The notes: generated by a model from the sequence alone, not told the origin. A stretch of 20,258 bases of DNA from Dehalococcoidia bacterium (GCA_030640385.1 DAOWJL010000041.1:1-20258); one strand, 5' to 3'; positions 1 through 6,327 are shown, numbered from the stretch's first letter. Made by a program: numbers and translations.

Positions 1-354
1 AAGGCGCCGGTGTGGCGTGCCCTGTCCTACCTAGTGGGTGGCAAACTGGTGTCTTTTTTAGTTGCTATTGGCTGTTGTGTCGGGTTCTGGTTATGGAGGG
101 GGCAAACGCCGGGCAAGATGCTGCTGGGGATAAAGCTGGTCAGTATAGATGCTTCAAATGTAACCATAAGCGTTGCCCTCCTGAGATATCTGGGTTACAT
201 CGTATCCGGCGCTGTTTTGTTTATCGGCTTTATCTGGATTGCCTTTGACAGCCGTAAACAGGGCTTCCACGACAAGATGGCTGATACCTACGTCGTCAGG
301 ATACCGGAAGCCCCCATCACCGCGCCGGTTACCAAAGCCAGTGTGGGGGGATAA
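1..354 (+). CDS. RDD-family membrane protein, 3' part only
   Basis: Partial gene: the reading frame is open to the left edge of the window, so the GTG at 10 is probably not the true start. The visible ~117 residues hold two hydrophobic segments, one near the start and one around LLRYLGYIVSGAVLFIGFIW. Between them is the RDD-family signature GQTPGKMLLGIKLVSID, and the later FDSRKQGFHDKMADTYVV matches the family's conserved end. The first helix, with the R and D residues that name the family, would lie outside the window. RDD proteins are small integral membrane proteins; a few are linked to ion antiport, but most have no known substrate, so none is assigned. Followed 20 nt later by a small unknown gene on the same strand. 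Confidence 0.8.
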   Translation, partial: KAPVWRALSYLVGGKLVSFLVAIGCCVGFWLWRGQTPGKMLLGIKLVSIDASNVTISVALLRYLGYIVSGAVLFIGFIWIAFDSRKQGFHDKMADTYVVRIPEAPITAPVTKASVGG

Positions 355-374
355 GAGGGAGGATTAGAAGTATA

Positions 375-575
375 ATGGCTCAACTATATAACGTTTCTAT
401 AATAAATAAACACGATATATGGCTAAAGGAAGACGAGGAAAATCCTTGTAACTGGACAGTAATGGATAAAGATCAACTTGAGCAGCATCTCCAAAGAAAG
501 ATCAAGAGCAACGAAATTACTAAAGGCAGGGCTGTTATAGGATATAGTGATGTTTTATGGAATAAGTTTATCTAG
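375..575 (+). CDS. Hypothetical protein, 66 aa
   Basis: I do not recognise this protein. It starts at ATG 375 with a GGGAGG Shine-Dalgarno at 357-362, 12 nt upstream. It is soluble in appearance, with no signal peptide or membrane segment, is charged in its central part (KEDEENP, MDKDQLEQHLQRKIKS), and ends YSDVLWNKFI. The gene is AT-rich like the following gene and unlike gltX and the ribosomal cluster. The 20-nt gap to the next gene suggests the two are co-transcribed, so it may be an accessory partner of the HARE/nuclease gene, but that is inference from position only. Confidence 0.6.
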   Translation: MAQLYNVSIINKHDIWLKEDEENPCNWTVMDKDQLEQHLQRKIKSNEITKGRAVIGYSDVLWNKFI

Positions 576-595
576 TCGTTAAAAATGGTTTAGTT

Positions 596-1336
596 ATGAA
601 GAAAGAACATATTAGTTATTCTGAAGCTATTGAAAAGGTCTTATTAGCAAATAACTATGTTGCACCTCTAAGAATAATATATAAGGATATAGTAAAATAT
701 CGCCCCTTAACAGGATCAACTCCTTTTAAGGCAATCCAAGAAAGAGTGCAGAGAGACCCTAGATTTACTAGAATTGGATTAGGCATATACGCCTTAACCG
801 ATTATTTAAAACAATTACCAACTGCTCCAAAACCCCAAAGTAAAGAGCAAGAGAAAGAACAGACCCATTACTCAATTCAGGGTATGCTTCTGGAGATAGG
901 TAATATGGAAGGATTCGATACCTATTCGCCAAATAAAAATGCAATCTTTGATAACAAACCTCTAACGCAGATAATGACGTTTACTGAGTTCCCAAACTTC
1001 ACATATCCTAATATAATCCAATCAGTTAAATTTATAGATGTTCTGTGGTTTAATGATCAGGGTTTCCCTAAATTTACATTTGAAGTCGAAATTACGCCGC
1101 AATTTAGAAATTCTTTATTGAAATTCTGTGATTTAAGCGATTTCTACACTAATTTTTACATAATAACCGAAGCGAAAAATTAAGATAAATACCTTAGGGA
1201 AATTTCGAGGGCAGTTTTTAAAGGAATCAAGGGAAGGTGTTTTTTCAAAACTTGCGACCAAGTTCAAAATATGTATCTAAAATCACTTGAAAAGCAAAAA
1301 GTATCTGCTGGATTCTTCAATGACAGAAAAAGTTAG
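596..1336 (+). pseudogene. HARE-HTH / restriction-endonuclease-like protein, interrupted by in-frame TAA
   Basis: The intact first part is 195 codons (596-1183). Residues ~6-70 resemble the HARE-HTH winged-helix domain (SYSEAIEKVLLANN near the start, GLGIYALTDYL at the end), found in chromatin and restriction-linked proteins. A short Q/K/E linker follows. Residues ~91 onward resemble the PD-(D/E)XK-like domain often fused to HARE: HYSIQGMLLEIGN, then FIDVLWF (D148), FPKFTFEVEIT (E163, E165) and LLKFCDL. The family usually continues past YII with a conserved REI-R-P-F block. Here TAA at 1181-1183 cuts it, yet the same frame continues 50 codons to TAG 1334-1336 and contains REISRAVFKGIKGRCFF, which fits that block. 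I infer a nonsense mutation (for example CAA to TAA). The read-through end overlaps gltX by 17 nt. The start has a poor Shine-Dalgarno. A naturally short protein ending at 1183 is the alternative. Confidence 0.6.
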
Positions 1337-2810
1337 AGTTCGTTATGCCCCCAGCCCCACCGGCTTTCCGCATGTGGGTAATATAAGAACCGCCCTGTTT
1401 AACTGGCTGTTTGCCCGCCACCATAAGGGCAGCTTTATCGTCCGCATTGAGAATACAGACGTCGCCAGAACGGTGGAGGGGGCGGTGGAGGCTATCCTCG
1501 GCGGCCTGCGCTGGCTGGGGATGGACTGGGACGAGGGACCGGACGTGGGGGGCGATTATGGGCCTTACTTTCAATCGGAGCGGTTGAAACTTTACCAGGC
1601 TGCCGCCAAGCAACTGGTAGAGCAGGGGGATGCCTACTACTGCTACTGCACACCGGAGCGCCTGGATGAAATGCGGGCTGAACAAATCAGGCTCAAGCAG
1701 CCACCGGGCTACGACCGCCACTGTCGCCAGATATCGGCTACAAACAACGTCCTGAAGCTTATATCAGGCTCCAGGAGGGTAATCCGCTTCAGGACGCCGA
1801 TGGAGAAGCAGACCACATTTACCGACTACATTCGTGGCGAGGTAACGTTTGAAAACGCCAAAATCGACGACTTTATCCTGTTAAAATCCGGCGGCTACCC
1901 TACCTATCATCTGGCCAGCATTGTTGATGACCACCTGATGCAGATAAGCCATATCCTGCGGGCTGAAGAATGGCTTTCCAGCACCCCCCGCCACCTGATG
2001 TTATATAAGGCACTTGGTTATAAGCTACCGCAGTTCGTTCACCTGCCTATGCTGCTGGGTGCCGATCGCTCCAAACTGAGCAAACGCCACGGAGCGGTGT
2101 CCATAACCGAATACCAGACACAGGGCTATCTACCGGAGGCGATGATGAACTTTCTGGCACTGCTGGGCTGGTCGCTTGATGATAAAACAGAAATAATATC
2201 CCGGAAAGATCTCATTGATAACTTCTCCCTGAAAAGGGTGAGCCAGACGGCGGCCATCTTCAACCGGGAAAAGCTGGACTGGATGAACGGTGTCTATATC
2301 CGTAATTTGAGTTCAGGAGACTTAACCCGGCGAGTAATCCCTTTCCTGGAAAGAGAACTGCCACCGGAGGTAAAGCGACCGATATCCGTTGAATATGTTG
2401 AGAAGATAATACCACTTATCCAGGAGAGGATTAAAAAACTGGAAGAGGTGGCCGGACTTACAGATTTCTTCTTCACCGGTGAACTTGACTACCAGCCCGA
2501 CCTGCTGATAGTCAAGAAGATGAACCGGGAACTGGCTGGAAAAGCCCTGGAAACATCACTTTTAAAGCTCAGGAGGTTGCCCGCTTTTGACGAAGAATCC
2601 CTGGAAACGATGCTGCGGCCGCTGGCTGAAGAACTGGAACTGAAGACGGGGCAGCTATTCGGTACGCTGAGGGTAGCCGTTACCGGGCGTGCAGTAGCAC
2701 CACCCCTGTTCCAGACAATGATAGCCCTGGGTAAAGAGCGCTGCATCAGCCGCATCAAGAGAGCCATCGCTATCCTCAAAGAAATGCCGGAAGAAACAGA
2801 TAGCGAGTAG
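1320..2810 (+). CDS. gltX: Glutamyl-tRNA synthetase (GluRS)
   Basis: Class I aminoacyl-tRNA synthetase that charges tRNA-Glu with glutamate in the cytoplasm, using ATP. At 496 aa it has the normal length. The HIGH-type signature is HVGN (residues 18-21) after RYAPSPTGFP, and the KMSKS-type loop is KLSKR (~252-256) after LLGADRS. A zinc-site pattern is visible as CYC (~108-110) with YDRHC (~131-135). The C-terminal third is the helical anticodon-binding region. I chose ATG 1320 because MTEKVRVRYAPSPTG is the usual beginning; a TTG at 1287 would add 11 atypical residues. The Shine-Dalgarno is weak (GGA at 1310-1312). Whether this enzyme is discriminating or also charges tRNA-Gln cannot be decided here, as no gatCAB is in the window. 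The start lies inside the open tail of the preceding broken gene. Confidence 0.97.
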   Translation: MTEKVRVRYAPSPTGFPHVGNIRTALFNWLFARHHKGSFIVRIENTDVARTVEGAVEAILGGLRWLGMDWDEGPDVGGDYGPYFQSERLKLYQAAAKQLVEQGDAYYCYCTPERLDEMRAEQIRLKQPPGYDRHCRQISATNNVLKLISGSRRVIRFRTPMEKQTTFTDYIRGEVTFENAKIDDFILLKSGGYPTYHLASIVDDHLMQISHILRAEEWLSSTPRHLMLYKALGYKLPQFVHLPMLLGADRSKLSKRHGAVSITEYQTQGYLPEAMMNFLALLGWSLDDKTEIISRKDLIDNFSLKRVSQTAAIFNREKLDWMNGVYIRNLSSGDLTRRVIPFLERELPPEVKRPISVEYVEKIIPLIQERIKKLEEVAGLTDFFFTGELDYQPDLLIVKKMNRELAGKALETSLLKLRRLPAFDEESLETMLRPLAEELELKTGQLFGTLRVAVTGRAVAPPLFQTMIALGKERCISRIKRAIAILKEMPEETDSE

Positions 2811-2863
2811 CACTCCTCTTAAATCTTTAAATTAACTTAAGGTTAAGGAATTTATTATCATCC

Positions 2864-2910
2864 TCACCCCCTTTATCCCCCTCTCCTTAAAAGTAGGGAA
2901 GGGGGAAATA
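2864..2910. repeat. C-rich/G-rich imperfect inverted repeat
   Basis: Non-coding stretch after gltX. The arm TCCCCCTCTCCT (2876-2887) pairs with AGGGAAGGGGGA (2895-2906) with about 10 of 12 positions matched, one further G-T wobble and a 7-nt loop. It is preceded by another C-run (ACCCCC, 2866-2871). This strong strand asymmetry, C-rich then G-rich, looks like a small interspersed palindromic element rather than gene sequence. Only one copy is in the window, so that it is a genome-wide repeat is inference. Confidence 0.4.
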
Positions 2911-2914
2911 GAAG

Positions 2915-2935
2915 AAGAGGGGCTTCGCCCCTCTT
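2915..2935. terminator. Strong hairpin between convergent genes, possible bidirectional terminator
   Basis: A perfect 9-bp stem: AAGAGGGGC (2915-2923), loop TTC, then GCCCCTCTT (2927-2935). It sits between the end of gltX (plus) and the end of the PIN-domain gene (minus), where a shared terminator is expected. On the plus strand it is followed by AAACA, not a T-run. On the minus strand it is followed by a pyrimidine-rich TCTTCTATTTC, which is somewhat better. It could instead be part of the adjacent inverted-repeat element. Confidence 0.45.
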
Positions 2936-2975
2936 AAACACCCTGATAGGTGGAGTATAATTAGGAGGAGACATC

Positions 2976-3032
2976 ATGGATAAAAAAGAGGTAGAGGGAA
3001 ATAAATATTTAAGCACTAATTATCATCTTTAA
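2976..3032 (+). other. 18-codon ORF with strong Shine-Dalgarno; leaderless peptide or gene remnant
   Basis: ATG at 2976 is preceded by AGGAGG (2963-2968) at a 7-nt spacing, as good a ribosome site as any in the window. The ORF reads MDKKEVEGNKYLSTNYHL and stops at 3030-3032, overlapping the tail of the convergent PIN gene by 17 nt. A TATAAT lies at 2956-2961, too close for both it and the Shine-Dalgarno to be used by one mRNA. It may be the start of a gene whose body was replaced by the PIN operon, or chance. No function is assigned. Confidence 0.2.
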
Positions 3033-3486
3033 AAAGACTTACCCAATCCTTCATATCTTGCTCAATGGCCTTAATTGTAAGTTCAGCAATCGGAACTTTA
3101 GCAAAATGTTGCGTATTCAAAGTCACTAAAATTGCTTTTTGTTGCCATGCAGTTGCTGCAATAAGGGCATCAGGAAATCCATGGGGATTTTTTACCCTTC
3201 CGAATACATTAGGATATTTTATGATAAGAGAGGCAGCTTTTTTTGCTGTTTCTTGACCGATAGTAACTGGAGGGACTCTGTCAAAAAAAAGTAGAGTGGC
3301 TTCCTCTTCATGAGGACGACATAGTATCAATATTTCCATATAGGTTATTGTGGATACACTTATTTCGCCTATCTGTTCAAGATAATCAAGCAAATCATTA
3401 GCGCGCTCATTATTTCGCAGATGCTGTATGATTATTCCAGTGTCAAGCAGAAAATCAAAGCTTTGTTGCAAACCCTTGCCAGCCAC
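3016..3486 (-). CDS. PIN-domain ribonuclease, VapC-type toxin
   Basis: Predicted metal-dependent endoribonuclease of the VapC class, which in characterised members cleaves tRNA or rRNA and stops translation. It is 156 aa, a usual PIN length. Active-site residues are visible in order: D15 (FLLDTG), E51 (TITYMEIL), D106 (GFPDALIAATA) and N124 (VTLNTQHF). The usual acidic residue two to three positions after N is H127 here, a substitution seen in other VapC-like proteins. The start is GTG 3486, supported by AGAGGAG at 3494-3500 with a 7-nt spacer. It overlaps the preceding small gene by 32 nt, the arrangement expected of a toxin translated behind its antitoxin. The RNA target cannot be read from the sequence. 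Confidence 0.85.
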   Translation of the reverse strand: MAGKGLQQSFDFLLDTGIIIQHLRNNERANDLLDYLEQIGEISVSTITYMEILILCRPHEEEATLLFFDRVPPVTIGQETAKKAASLIIKYPNVFGRVKNPHGFPDALIAATAWQQKAILVTLNTQHFAKVPIAELTIKAIEQDMKDWVSLFKDDN

Positions 3487-3709
3487 TACCTAACTCCTCT
3501 AACAATTCGTCATCACTTTCAGTTCGATCCGCCCAAATACCAGAGCTTGGTAGGTCGGCGAACCGACTTTTGAAAAAGCCCACTTCAGGTTCTGGCGCTG
3601 GTAGAATTCTATAAGTTGGCTCAAATACTCGCGGGTCATCCCCCTCCATAAATTGAGGAACCTTTTGGTACCAATCATAATCTTTTGAATAAATCGGAGC
3701 CATAACCAT
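3455..3709 (-). CDS. Candidate VapB-like antitoxin, 84 aa
   Basis: Small acidic protein directly upstream of the PIN toxin and overlapping it by 32 nt, so probably the cognate antitoxin. The C-terminal stretch SGIWADRTESDDELLEELG resembles the toxin-wrapping tail of VapB-type antitoxins, which typically has an aromatic/DR motif followed by acidic and Leu-rich residues. The N-terminal half (YSKDYDWYQKVPQFMEG, proline-rich around 37-40) does not look like an AbrB, RHH or Phd DNA-binding domain, so direct autoregulation by this protein is doubtful. The start is ATG 3709 rather than 3703: AGGAGG at 3717-3722 is 7 nt upstream and overlaps the stop codon of the preceding gene, suggesting translational coupling. 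The family assignment rests on context plus the tail motif. Confidence 0.6.
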   Translation of the reverse strand: MVMAPIYSKDYDWYQKVPQFMEGDDPRVFEPTYRILPAPEPEVGFFKSRFADLPSSGIWADRTESDDELLEELGSGWQGFATKL

Positions 3710-3720
3710 CTTAAATCCTC

Positions 3721-4134
3721 CTATGGGGCAGAAGAGCTTGGTTTTGGAGAAGGCACCTCACGTACATATAGCGGGTGTTCTATCTCCCTTTTCCCATCCA
3801 AGAAAGCAATTATTCTGTATAAGCCGGGAGCTTTAAGTGTTAGCCCAAAACCGAAGAAAATCTGATGCCCTTTTTGTTGAGTGACCTCGGCTATCATTTG
3901 CGGGCTGCTTGCAATCTTGTCTCCTAAAGAATCTTCTACCTTAAGCATAGCATTGTGAGTTCCCTCTCCCTTGATTGCGCAGTAGACCATAAAGCTAACA
4001 TTGAACGGAAATTTAGCAGCACCAATTGTATCGAAAATGCCTATAACGTGTGTTCTTCCACGGTTATCTTGGAACGCGTCTTGAGCTACCAATAAAGCCG
4101 TGACTTGCGCTACCCGCTGCTGTTGTTTAGGCAT
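3721..4134 (-). CDS. Small beta-rich protein, DUF6941-like
   Basis: 137 aa, cytoplasmic in appearance with no signal peptide. The pattern VTALLVAQDAFQDNRGRTHVIGIFDTIGA, then FPFNVSFMVYCAIKG, a variable middle, and a final GLYRIIAFLDGKREIEHPLYV resembles small beta-sandwich proteins of the DUF6941 type. No biochemical function is known to me for these. It has a Ser/Pro-rich C-terminal end. It is the first gene of a three-gene minus-strand operon: its stop overlaps the Shine-Dalgarno of the antitoxin gene 11 nt ahead. Upstream of its ATG 4134 are a weak GGGGG ribosome site and a palindrome that could control the operon. Whether it takes part in the toxin-antitoxin function or is a passenger is unknown; the family name is from memory of its pattern. 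Confidence 0.6.
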   Translation of the reverse strand: MPKQQQRVAQVTALLVAQDAFQDNRGRTHVIGIFDTIGAAKFPFNVSFMVYCAIKGEGTHNAMLKVEDSLGDKIASSPQMIAEVTQQKGHQIFFGFGLTLKAPGLYRIIAFLDGKREIEHPLYVREVPSPKPSSSAP

Positions 4135-4147
4135 TTGCCAGCCCCCG

Positions 4148-4171
4148 TACTATATTTACGTAAATACAGTA
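4148..4171. promoter_or_regulatory. 24-bp near-perfect palindrome, candidate operator
   Basis: The core TATTTACGTAAATA (4153-4166) is a perfect 14-bp palindrome. Flanking TACTA (4148-4152) and CAGTA (4167-4171) extend the dyad to 24 bp with a single mismatched pair. It lies 13 nt upstream of the ATG of the DUF6941-like gene and contains TATAGT (4149-4154 on the minus strand), a plausible -10. An operator overlapping a promoter would repress the PIN operon when bound. The binding protein is not identified in the window. Confidence 0.55.
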
Positions 4172-4217
4172 TCATAGGCAAGAGAAGAAGTAAAGAGAGT
4201 AGTACCCAGTAACATCT

Positions 4218-4613
4218 CTATCTCTTGGTATACTGCGGTGCTTTGCGGGCGCGCTTTAAGCCGGGTTTCTGCCTCTCTTTAACCCGCGGGTCGCGGGTAA
4301 GCAACCCTTCCTGGCGCAGTAGAGGCCTGAAACTTTCTTTTTCCTGCAGTAAAGCACGGGCAATTCCGTGAGAAATGGCACCGCATTGTCCGGCTACACC
4401 ACCACCGGCAATTTTGATTATGGCATCATATTTACCGACGGTATCGGTTACCAGCATTGGTTTTATTATCAGCTGGCGGTGCCGGATACGGTTAAACCTA
4501 TCCTCATAGGGTATGCCATTTACCATAATGGCACCACTACCCGACATTAACCTTACCTGGGCAACCGCTTCCTTGCGCTTACCTGTCCCGTGAGAATAAC
4601 CCTTCTTTTTCAA
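4218..4613 (-). CDS. rpsI: 30S ribosomal protein S9
   Basis: Small-subunit protein whose C-terminal tail reaches the P-site tRNA anticodon. At 131 aa it has normal length. It shows the N-terminal GTGKRKEAVAQVRL, GGGVAGQCGAISHGIARAL, and the basic end RKAPQYTKR with the terminal K-R that contacts tRNA. The start appears to be TTG 4613, as no ATG or GTG precedes it before an in-frame stop; GAGGGAG sits just upstream. It is the last gene of the ribosomal cluster and follows rplM by 26 nt, as in most bacteria. No convincing intrinsic terminator separates it from the downstream accessory operon. Confidence 0.97.
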   Translation of the reverse strand: MKKKGYSHGTGKRKEAVAQVRLMSGSGAIMVNGIPYEDRFNRIRHRQLIIKPMLVTDTVGKYDAIIKIAGGGVAGQCGAISHGIARALLQEKESFRPLLRQEGLLTRDPRVKERQKPGLKRARKAPQYTKR

Positions 4614-4639
4614 TACTCCCTCACAAACTTCTTATCGAA

Positions 4640-5068
4640 TTATTTACCGGTTCCTGTCTGAGCCAGGTGAGGATGAGAATCCCCGGCATATACCTTGAGT
4701 TTTTTTATCATGCTGTTACCCAGACGATTTTTAGGCAGCATCCCTTTGACGGCATGCTCAATCACCCGCTCCGGTTTCGTTTTTAACATCTCTTCCAGAG
4801 TAACTTTTCTCAAGTTACCGGGGTAGCCGGAATGCCGATAGTAGAGCTTTTGCTTCTCTTTATTGCCAGTTACATGGACCTTTCCGGCATTGATAACAAC
4901 GACAAAGTCTCCGGTGTCCAGATGGCGGCTGAATATCGGTTTATGCTTACCCATAAGCAGTTTGGCAACTTCCGTCACCATCCGCCCCAGGACTTTTCCA
5001 TTGGCATCAATAACATGCCAGTCTCGCTTTATCTCAGCAGCCTTAACGCTATAGGTTTTCAATATCAT
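4640..5068 (-). CDS. rplM: 50S ribosomal protein L13
   Basis: Early-assembling large-subunit protein, 142 aa, the usual length. Typical features are KTYSVKAAEIKRDWHVIDA at the start, LGRMVTEVAKLLMGKHKP, and the conserved AVKGMLPKNRLGN near the C-terminal third. The ATG at 5068 lies inside the end of truA (20-nt overlap) with AGAGGA just upstream, so it is probably translationally coupled to truA. The pairing with rpsI downstream is the standard L13-S9 unit, here joined to the alpha operon. Confidence 0.98.
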   Translation of the reverse strand: MILKTYSVKAAEIKRDWHVIDANGKVLGRMVTEVAKLLMGKHKPIFSRHLDTGDFVVVINAGKVHVTGNKEKQKLYYRHSGYPGNLRKVTLEEMLKTKPERVIEHAVKGMLPKNRLGNSMIKKLKVYAGDSHPHLAQTGTGK

Positions 5069-5921
5069 ATTCCTCTAGTTTTTTCTTATAGGTTACCTTC
5101 ACCAGAAAAAGGCCACGCGCAGGTGCCGCCGGCCCCGCCAGACCGATTTTCCTGGCTTCCATTATACTACGGAACTCGTTTACAGTCATCCTGCCCGACC
5201 CAACCCGGATAAGGGCACCGACCGTATTGCGCACCTGGTGGGGTAAGAAAGAGCCGGCTATTATATTAAAAATAACCATTTCCCCTTCCCTGTTAACCTC
5301 TGACTTGTAAATCCGACGCCTGGTGCTTTTTAATTCTACTCCCAGATTGCTGGCAAACGAGGCTAAATCATGCTCGCCAACGAGCGATTTAGCCGCCAGG
5401 TTCATAGCCTTAATATCCAGCTCCCCTCTTACCAGATGGGAATAGCCATCCCATAACGGAGAGCGTGTCGGGCTATTCAGAATATAGTATTTGTATTCAC
5501 GGCTGATAGCCTGGCTCCTGACTCTGAAGGACTCACCTGTCCTGTAAGCCGCCCTCGCGGCAATATCATCCGGTAGATAGTAGTTCAAGCCGCTTACAAA
5601 TGCCCGCTTTGCCAGCGATGACCTTGTCCTGAAGCTAACTATTTGTCCACGGGCATGAACACCAGTATCGGTCCGGCTGGCGGTTACCACCCGTATGCTA
5701 TCACCGGTAAGTTTTTTCAGTGCTTTCTCTATTTCACCCTGTATGGTTGGCAGTTTCTTCTGCAGTTGAAAGCCATGGTAGCGGCTGCCATCGTATTCTA
5801 AGAGCAGCACAATCCTGGTAGTGTTTTCCACCAGCAGAGGGGTTTCAATATCTCCATCCGAGGACACCATTTTCCTGCTTGAAGATATATCCCGTATTGT
5901 TTTTACTCCGGTCAATGCCAT
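5049..5921 (-). CDS. truA: tRNA pseudouridine(38-40) synthase TruA
   Basis: Converts uridines 38-40 of the anticodon stem-loop of many tRNAs to pseudouridine. At 290 aa it is slightly long. The catalytic aspartate is D85 in SRTDTGVHARGQ. RIVLLLEYDGSRYHGFQ (~36-52) is the usual beginning, and FLPHQVRNTVGALIRVG is the conserved late motif. The ATG at 5921 overlaps the rplQ stop (TAATG), which supports it; it gives about 35 residues before the conserved domain, so a later start such as Met18 is possible. Lies between rplQ and rplM, a common arrangement. Confidence 0.95.
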   Translation of the reverse strand: MALTGVKTIRDISSSRKMVSSDGDIETPLLVENTTRIVLLLEYDGSRYHGFQLQKKLPTIQGEIEKALKKLTGDSIRVVTASRTDTGVHARGQIVSFRTRSSLAKRAFVSGLNYYLPDDIAARAAYRTGESFRVRSQAISREYKYYILNSPTRSPLWDGYSHLVRGELDIKAMNLAAKSLVGEHDLASFASNLGVELKSTRRRIYKSEVNREGEMVIFNIIAGSFLPHQVRNTVGALIRVGSGRMTVNEFRSIMEARKIGLAGPAAPARGLFLVKVTYKKKLEEYDIENL

Positions 5922-6274
5922 TATGCCACCAGCTCCAGTTTAACCATGTCTGCCCCGTCCCCCAACCTGCGACCCAGTTTTGTGATGCGAGTATAACCAC
6001 CGGGTCGTTCAGCATACCTTTGCGCAAGGTCGTTAAAAACCTTATCGACTACTTTTTTATCATAGATGAAGGCTAACAAACGGCGCCGTGCATCAAGCCC
6101 ACCGTTTTTGCCCAGCGTAATCATCTTTTCTGCCATACCGCGTATTTCCTTGGCTTTGGCTTCGGTCGTCTTTATCTTTTCATAGGCAAGGAGCTCAGTC
6201 ACCAGGTTACGAAATAAGGCTTTCCTGTGACCTGTAGACCTGCTCAAACTCCTGCCGGCTACTTTATGTCTCAT
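5921..6274 (-). CDS. rplQ: 50S ribosomal protein L17
   Basis: Large-subunit protein near the exit tunnel. It is 117 aa, the typical short bacterial form. Recognised by RHKVAGRSLSRSTGHRKALFRNLV, TTEAKAKEIRGMAEKMIT, and the final RPGGYTRITKLGRRLGDGADM. ATG 6274 has GGGA upstream. It follows rpoA by 53 nt, the classical end of the alpha operon, and its TAA overlaps the truA ATG by one base. Confidence 0.98.
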   Translation of the reverse strand: MRHKVAGRSLSRSTGHRKALFRNLVTELLAYEKIKTTEAKAKEIRGMAEKMITLGKNGGLDARRRLLAFIYDKKVVDKVFNDLAQRYAERPGGYTRITKLGRRLGDGADMVKLELVA

Positions 6275-6327
6275 GTTTTATTCCCATCATAATAGATAAT
6301 ATGCTTGCTGCAATTCCGGGCATTGCT

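Noticed and set aside
1252..1279. Possible gltX promoter, TTGCGA with TATCTA 16 nt later
   Set aside because: Only three of six -10 positions match the consensus and the region also reads as coding for the broken gene; too weak to list.
4194..4219. Possible terminator after rpsI: short AGAGA/TCTCT pairing followed by a pyrimidine-rich stretch
   Set aside because: The stem is only about 5 bp A/G-only pairing with a long loop and no clean T-run.
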